From Rivularia sp. MS3 (lineage in GTDB: Bacteria > Cyanobacteriota > Cyanobacteriia > Cyanobacteriales > Nostocaceae), in assembly GCA_019192545.1 (NCBI GenBank), contig JAHCMI010000054.1:1-63139 (forward strand): a stretch of 63,139 nucleotides of DNA, read 5' to 3'. Below are positions 59,801-63,139 of this stretch, one piece after another; the stretch's first letter is position 1; the number at the start of each line of letters is the position of its first letter. The translations under genes and the position numbers were made by a program. The notes under the pieces were generated by a model. The model saw only the letters and a list, made by a program, of their open reading frames with translations. It was not told the origin of the DNA and did no database searches.

Positions 59801-62724
59801 ATAGTTTTCTGTGAATTAGTTATCCTCTCTACACCAAATTCAGCTAATTTCTGGTAAGCAAGCCCTAAATTATTCAAACTCGAAGATAAATCTTCATTTA
59901 AGCTCAACTGTTTACGAATGTTAGCAGCTTGCTCATAACAATCAATAGCCTTTTGTAAATTAGCTTTCTCCTCTACACCAATTTTGGCTAACTCTGTGTA
60001 AGCAGCCCCTAAATCATTCAAACTTGAAGATAAATCTTCATTTAAGTTCAATTGGTTACGGATGTTAGCAGCTTGCTGAAAAAAATGAATAGCTTTGTCG
60101 AAATTAGTTTTCTTCTCTACACCAATTTTGGCTAACTGTATGTAAGCAACCCCCAAATTATTCAAAGCCAAAGATAACTCTTCATTTAAGCTCAACTGCT
60201 TACAGATATCAGCAGATTGCTGACAACAATCAATCGCTTTTTGTAAATTAGCCTTTTCCTCTATACCAATTTTGGCTAACTGTGTATAAGCAACGCCCAA
60301 ATTATTTAAACTTGAAGATAAATCTTTATTTAAGCTCAACTGTTTACGGATGTTAGCAGCTTGCTGACAACAATCAATAGCTTTTTGTAAATTAGCTTTC
60401 TCCTCTATACCAATTTTGCCTAAATCTGTGTAAGCAACCCCCAAATTATTTAAACTTGAAGATAAATCTTGAGTTAAGTTCAACTGTTTACGGATGTTAG
60501 CAGCTTGCTGAAAAAAATTAATAGCTTTGTCTAAATTAGTTTTCTTCTCTACACCAATTTTGGCTAACTGTATGTAAGCAACCCCCAAATTATTCAAAGC
60601 CAAAGATAACTCTTCATTTAAGCTCAACTGCTTACAGATATCAGCAGATTGCTGACAACAATCAATCGCTTTTTGTAAATTAGCCTTTTCCTCTATACCA
60701 ATTTTGGCTAACTGTGTATAAGCAACGCCCAAATTATTTAAACTTGAAGATAAATCTTTATTTAAGCTCAACTGTTTACGGATGTTAGCAGATTGCTGAC
60801 AACAGTCAATAGCTTTGTCTAAATTAGTTTTCTTCTCTACACCAATTTTGGCTAAATCTGTGTAAGCAACCCCTAAATCATTCAAACTTGAAGATAAATC
60901 TTCATTTAAGTTCAACTGTTTACGGATGTTAGCAGCTTGTTGAAAAAAATTAGTCGCTTTGTCTAAATTAGTTTTCTTCTCTACGCCTATTTCAGCTAAC
61001 TTATAGTAAGCAGCCCCTAAATTATTGCAACTTGAGGATAAATCTTCATTCAATCCTAAGTTCTGACGTATATCGGCAGCTTGCTGAAAAATAACAATGG
61101 CTTTTTGCAAATTCGTTTCTCCCTCTGCACCTATTGTGCCTAACTTCCAGTAAGCAGCCCCTAAATTATTGAAACTTGAGGATAAATCTTCATTCAATCT
61201 CAACCTTTGGTATATATCAGCAGATTGCTGATAAAAATCAATGGCTTTTTGTAAATTAGCTTTCTCCTCTACACCAATTTCAGCTAACTGATAGTAAGCA
61301 GCCCCCAAAGCATTTAAACTTGAACATAAATCTTTCTTCAACCCTATTTGTTGGCGTAGTTCGATAGATTTATGAAGAGAATTAATAGCTTTTTGCAAAT
61401 TTAGTTTTTTCTCTACACCGATTTTTGCTAAGTCTTTGTAAGCATTTCCTAAATGATTCAAGCTTGAAGATAAATCTTGATTCAATCCTAATTGTTGGCG
61501 TATATCGGCAGATTGCTGATAAAAATCAATGGCTTTTTGTAAATTAGCTTTCTTCTCTACACCAATTTTGGCTAACTTTGTGTAAGCAGCCCCCAAAGTA
61601 TTTAAACTCGAAGATAAATCTTCATTTAATCCCGAATTTTTACGAATATTTGCAGATTGCTGAGAACAATCAATAGCTTTTTGTAAATTAGCTTTTTCCT
61701 CTACACCAATTTCAGCTAACTTATAGTAAGCAGCGCCCAAATTATTCAAACTTGAAGATAAATCTCGACTGAATTCAACATTTTGACAAATGTCAATAGC
61801 CTGTTGCAAAATATCTATGCTTCTTTGTAAATTATATTTTTGCTCTATATCTATTTCGGCTAAATTCCAATAAGCAGCACCTAAATTATTCAAAACTGCT
61901 AATTGTTTTTTTATGTTTTTTGTTTCGGTGCGAAATGGTAAAATAAGCTGATAAAGGGTGATAATAACTTGAAATTCATTAAAACTACATCCCCCTATAA
62001 AACCAAATATATTGAGACAAAGTTTCTCCATTAATTCTGCCAATATCTCTGCTCTTTCTGTTTGGTTTGCTAACTTTGCAAACTGCTGATTTACCCACTG
62101 TTGCAACACAAAGATAAAACGCTCGTCAAACTTGTGACGATATTCCTCAATTACTGACCAAATTATTTGTCTGTCACCATTAAAATTCCATTGTGCTTGC
62201 AGTAGCTCTCGTAAAATTTCTAAGTATTCCCCACTTTCTTCTTCAATATCGATATTTATATTAATTAAATTCTGTATGAATTGAGAGTTTGTTTCTTCTA
62301 ATTCTTCCTGTATCTGCTTTCGTACAATCTCTAATTCCTGTTCTAATACTACAAGTAATAAATTTCTAGATATTTCTTGCAATTCTTCTAACCAACTATC
62401 TTGCCATTCTACCCCTAAATTGTCGCGTAACTTTTCTACTAATTCCCTTTCTATTCTTTGATTTTCCTTTTCACTGATTGCTTGTGCTGGAGAAAACAAT
62501 AAATGTGGTACTGCATCTGGTCTATATAATAATAGGGGAGCATCTACTTCTACTACTTCACCACAATTGGGACAATCTACCTGATGTAGACTACCTTGCT
62601 GTAATCGTTGTAATAAATCCGGTTGCTGCGCGGCGTTAACGATTAACCAAATTTGTGCATCGAACTGATGGTAACAGCGAAGGCAGTTAAGTTTCTGTGA
62701 TTTTGAGTAGCAATGTCGTGACAT
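56896..62724 (-). CDS. CpXC - TPR - CHAT protease-like protein
   Basis: 1942 residues. The N-terminus is a CpXC-type zinc domain (CLRCYHQFD, LLQRLQQGSLHQVDCPNCGE with two Cys pairs, and DAPLLLYRP). A helical linker follows, then about 20 repeats of ~48 residues related to LNNLGVAYTQLAKIGIEEKA and NLQKAIDCCQQSADICKQL, a TPR-type array (about 270-1400). The C-terminal CHAT domain has IRGLHSSHHAEWD (catalytic His1762), IFLSCCETNFG (catalytic Cys1805), AGFLCAGARSVIGTLWSVDA and SPFYWAGFICHG. It is a predicted TPR-gated cysteine protease; relatives include the TPR-CHAT protease of type III-E CRISPR systems, but no CRISPR array is present here. The array contains a very recent 432-bp duplication. 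Confidence 0.9.
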   Translation of the reverse strand: MSRHCYSKSQKLNCLRCYHQFDAQIWLIVNAAQQPDLLQRLQQGSLHQVDCPNCGEVVEVDAPLLLYRPDAVPHLLFSPAQAISEKENQRIERELVEKLRDNLGVEWQDSWLEELQEISRNLLLVVLEQELEIVRKQIQEELEETNSQFIQNLININIDIEEESGEYLEILRELLQAQWNFNGDRQIIWSVIEEYRHKFDERFIFVLQQWVNQQFAKLANQTERAEILAELMEKLCLNIFGFIGGCSFNEFQVIITLYQLILPFRTETKNIKKQLAVLNNLGAAYWNLAEIDIEQKYNLQRSIDILQQAIDICQNVEFSRDLSSSLNNLGAAYYKLAEIGVEEKANLQKAIDCSQQSANIRKNSGLNEDLSSSLNTLGAAYTKLAKIGVEKKANLQKAIDFYQQSADIRQQLGLNQDLSSSLNHLGNAYKDLAKIGVEKKLNLQKAINSLHKSIELRQQIGLKKDLCSSLNALGAAYYQLAEIGVEEKANLQKAIDFYQQSADIYQRLRLNEDLSSSFNNLGAAYWKLGTIGAEGETNLQKAIVIFQQAADIRQNLGLNEDLSSSCNNLGAAYYKLAEIGVEKKTNLDKATNFFQQAANIRKQLNLNEDLSSSLNDLGVAYTDLAKIGVEKKTNLDKAIDCCQQSANIRKQLSLNKDLSSSLNNLGVAYTQLAKIGIEEKANLQKAIDCCQQSADICKQLSLNEELSLALNNLGVAYIQLAKIGVEKKTNLDKAINFFQQAANIRKQLNLTQDLSSSLNNLGVAYTDLGKIGIEEKANLQKAIDCCQQAANIRKQLSLNKDLSSSLNNLGVAYTQLAKIGIEEKANLQKAIDCCQQSADICKQLSLNEELSLALNNLGVAYIQLAKIGVEKKTNFDKAIHFFQQAANIRNQLNLNEDLSSSLNDLGAAYTELAKIGVEEKANLQKAIDCYEQAANIRKQLSLNEDLSSSLNNLGLAYQKLAEFGVERITNSQKTIECHQQAVDICQQLNCNEDLSSSLNKLGNAYRGLLQIGVGGKDNLQKAIDCHQQAVDICQKFSFNEELFSSLNNLGLTYLSLAEIGVDKKLNIQKAIDSFQKATDIYQHFSFNENLAIALNNLGNAYRELAIINTINKNNLQKAIDCFQQSADIYKHLSLNENLSSALNNLGITYLSLVETGAKEKTNLQIGIVFLQQSADICKRFEFNKSLSLTLNNLGLAYLKLANSYSVDVRNSYTCSFIKNYKQEEIIKKYIRFKSLIKLSFSIKLRITRTWKLYKSFDNLQKCIECCQKSVDICHRLGLSRDASSTLNNLGVAYEKLAEFGVQREAHFKTAIDCHRQSLQFSKPQFLPVDCRQTGSNLGDLAFRQGWWKIALEGYEAAILAIEQIRTWAKDDKQRQEILTEGIYIYERALQCYINLGEYKQAILLTERARSRHLVDLIYSNELHRDADIDPDIRAYLEQYEDIQTQINKEQSRQQRDNTNKVIPMDEKLQSRYVSFEEIKFTLKDLYKRKDEIWLKIRKEDKVLADGLEVPHLTFENLRKLIADSPKTALLSFYSTREHTYIFVLRHCQNNTVTSDETSLQSPNRISLQLHTCKNEGYGNLQTFVQEEWLNIYQEDMQTWRQPEQMEKTLQQIADKLSINNLINNHLQNIEELIIIPHIFLHLIPFAALPVNFPESSITEETSSQKYLSDLFRLRVVPSAQILAYCQEREDKNPYSFVEGEKYVTIEDATNDLIAASYECEQIVRLLGIPTTQRLIGKQNATVDNYRQLTQNPQIRGLHSSHHAEWDLDKPLESALRLGDGSLTLGQLISPGWRMPYLVEIFLSCCETNFGNPNITDDILTLAAGFLCAGARSVIGTLWSVDALATAIFCLLYYQHRQNGSDRSTALRLAQQDLRNKTVGELKEQLNNIGGYLSKLKKQTTERSKKLKIGSLRLHIAYIKDQPNDDKPFASPFYWAGFICHGL
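60191..61054. repeat. 432-bp tandem duplication inside the TPR array
   Basis: The sequence starting CTCAACTGCTTACAGATATC at 60191 recurs at 60623, exactly 432 bp (three 48-residue units) later, with near identity over the following stretches. The other units of the array are much more diverged, so this duplication is recent. Confidence 0.8.
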
Positions 62725-63139
62725 GGATTTCTAATCATATAGATGCATATTCGTAAATCGATTTTCAAGCTCAAATCGGTGTTCAAAAATTCAAAATAGC
62801 GGATAACGACGATAGAGAAAAGAAGATCGAAATTACAATAATTGGGAATATATAGAAAAACTTACCCTTACAGTCAATTGTGGTTCAATTTACATATTAA
62901 CGCCCACAGTGTTGTTACTGAGACAGAGTAAGTACTTATATGCCCATGCTTACATCCCATAAATCCAATAATTAGTATTGTAAGTAATTAATTCTGTCTG
63001 ATTACTTATGAGTAGCTAAATTTATACGAGTAGCTCGATTTATCTAATTTTGTACAAATAAACTATCCTATTCAAAAAAAATTTATTAGGGCTTGCTGAA
63101 AAAGTAATAAAAAAGTGAGATGGTGATTTATTAGTCATT
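62725..63139. other. Region upstream of the CpXC-TPR-CHAT gene, possible IS end at the right edge
   Basis: 415 bp without a gene. They contain the promoter region of the CHAT gene. Near the right edge the sequence AGGGCTTGCTGAAAAAGT (63088-63105) resembles the terminal sequence of several cyanobacterial insertion elements, but no transposase is visible before the window ends. Confidence 0.35.

Noticed and set aside
57310-62000. Regular ~144-bp repeats suggestive of a CRISPR or satellite array
   Set aside because: The period corresponds to 48 codons of a TPR array in one uninterrupted reading frame; there are no short identical repeats with unique spacers.
56896-62724. TPR-CHAT protein as part of a type III-E CRISPR (craspase) system
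   Set aside because: There is no Cas7-11-like gene, no crRNA array and a CpXC domain at the N-terminus; the similarity is limited to the general TPR-CHAT architecture.
63088-63139. Insertion-sequence end at the right edge
   Set aside because: Only an 18-bp resemblance to IS ends is present and the window stops before any transposase; too little to call as a mobile element.

Overview
The window looks like DNA from a filamentous, probably heterocyst-forming cyanobacterium. The reasons are about ten HIP1 palindromes (GCGATCGC), heptameric tandem repeats, and families that are abundant in this group: DUF928, CHAT-TPR, two-partner secretion hemagglutinins, CHASE2 kinases, Uma2, DUF2887 and orthocaspases. 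No rRNA, tRNA, CRISPR array or complete transposase was seen. The density of plasmid-type genes and conflict-type genes suggests a plasmid or a large genomic island.

Left edge (1-3.3 kb): a BrxE-like BREX gene running off the window, a Uma2 nuclease with a palindromic in-frame insertion, and a DUF2887 gene flanked by imperfect direct repeats. Secretion region (3.4-27.3 kb): one TpsB pore and two TpsA hemagglutinin-like proteins with near-identical N-termini surround a type I export unit (C39-peptidase ABC transporter plus HlyD). Beside the exporter lie an unlisted 56-codon gene for a cationic peptide with a double-glycine-type leader, a 62-residue protein ending in Gly-Gly, a MACPF-like pore-forming protein and a membrane protein. 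Three of these genes share a ~130 bp leader with a TTGTAG-N4-CTACAA palindrome, and each leader abuts the terminator of the preceding gene. A divergent CHAT-TPR protein, a DUF928 protein and a CHASE2 kinase / LuxR-type regulator / degenerate kinase cluster follow and probably control or sense this module.

Mobile-element module (28.0-35.6 kb): tightly overlapping minus-strand genes resembling plasmid transfer genes. They include a VirD4/FtsK-like ATPase, an HNH-like protein, a GIY-YIG-like protein with three sliding-clamp-binding motifs, a gene interrupted by one in-frame amber codon, and a strong candidate for -1 ribosomal frameshifting.

Conflict island (35.9-53.1 kb): four caspase-fold proteins in a row (one with a receiver domain, one with an inactive-STAND domain, two with active STAND NTPases), a MoxR AAA+ ATPase with its SAV_2336/vWA-type partner, and a divergent two-gene unit ending in a two-helix membrane protein. 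The first caspase has lost its catalytic Cys and its receiver has Glu at the phosphorylation site. The island resembles the NTPase-caspase conflict systems of multicellular bacteria. I infer a sensor -> protease -> membrane-damage abortive response.

Right part (53.2-63.1 kb): a duplicated two-gene plasmid-type block, each copy headed by a conserved hairpin that recurs a third time next to two ribbon-helix-helix-like genes with 8-bp iterons. It ends with a 1942-residue CpXC-TPR-CHAT protein containing a recent 432-bp internal duplication. Plasmid-type modules on both sides of the caspase island suggest the island is cargo of a mobile element.
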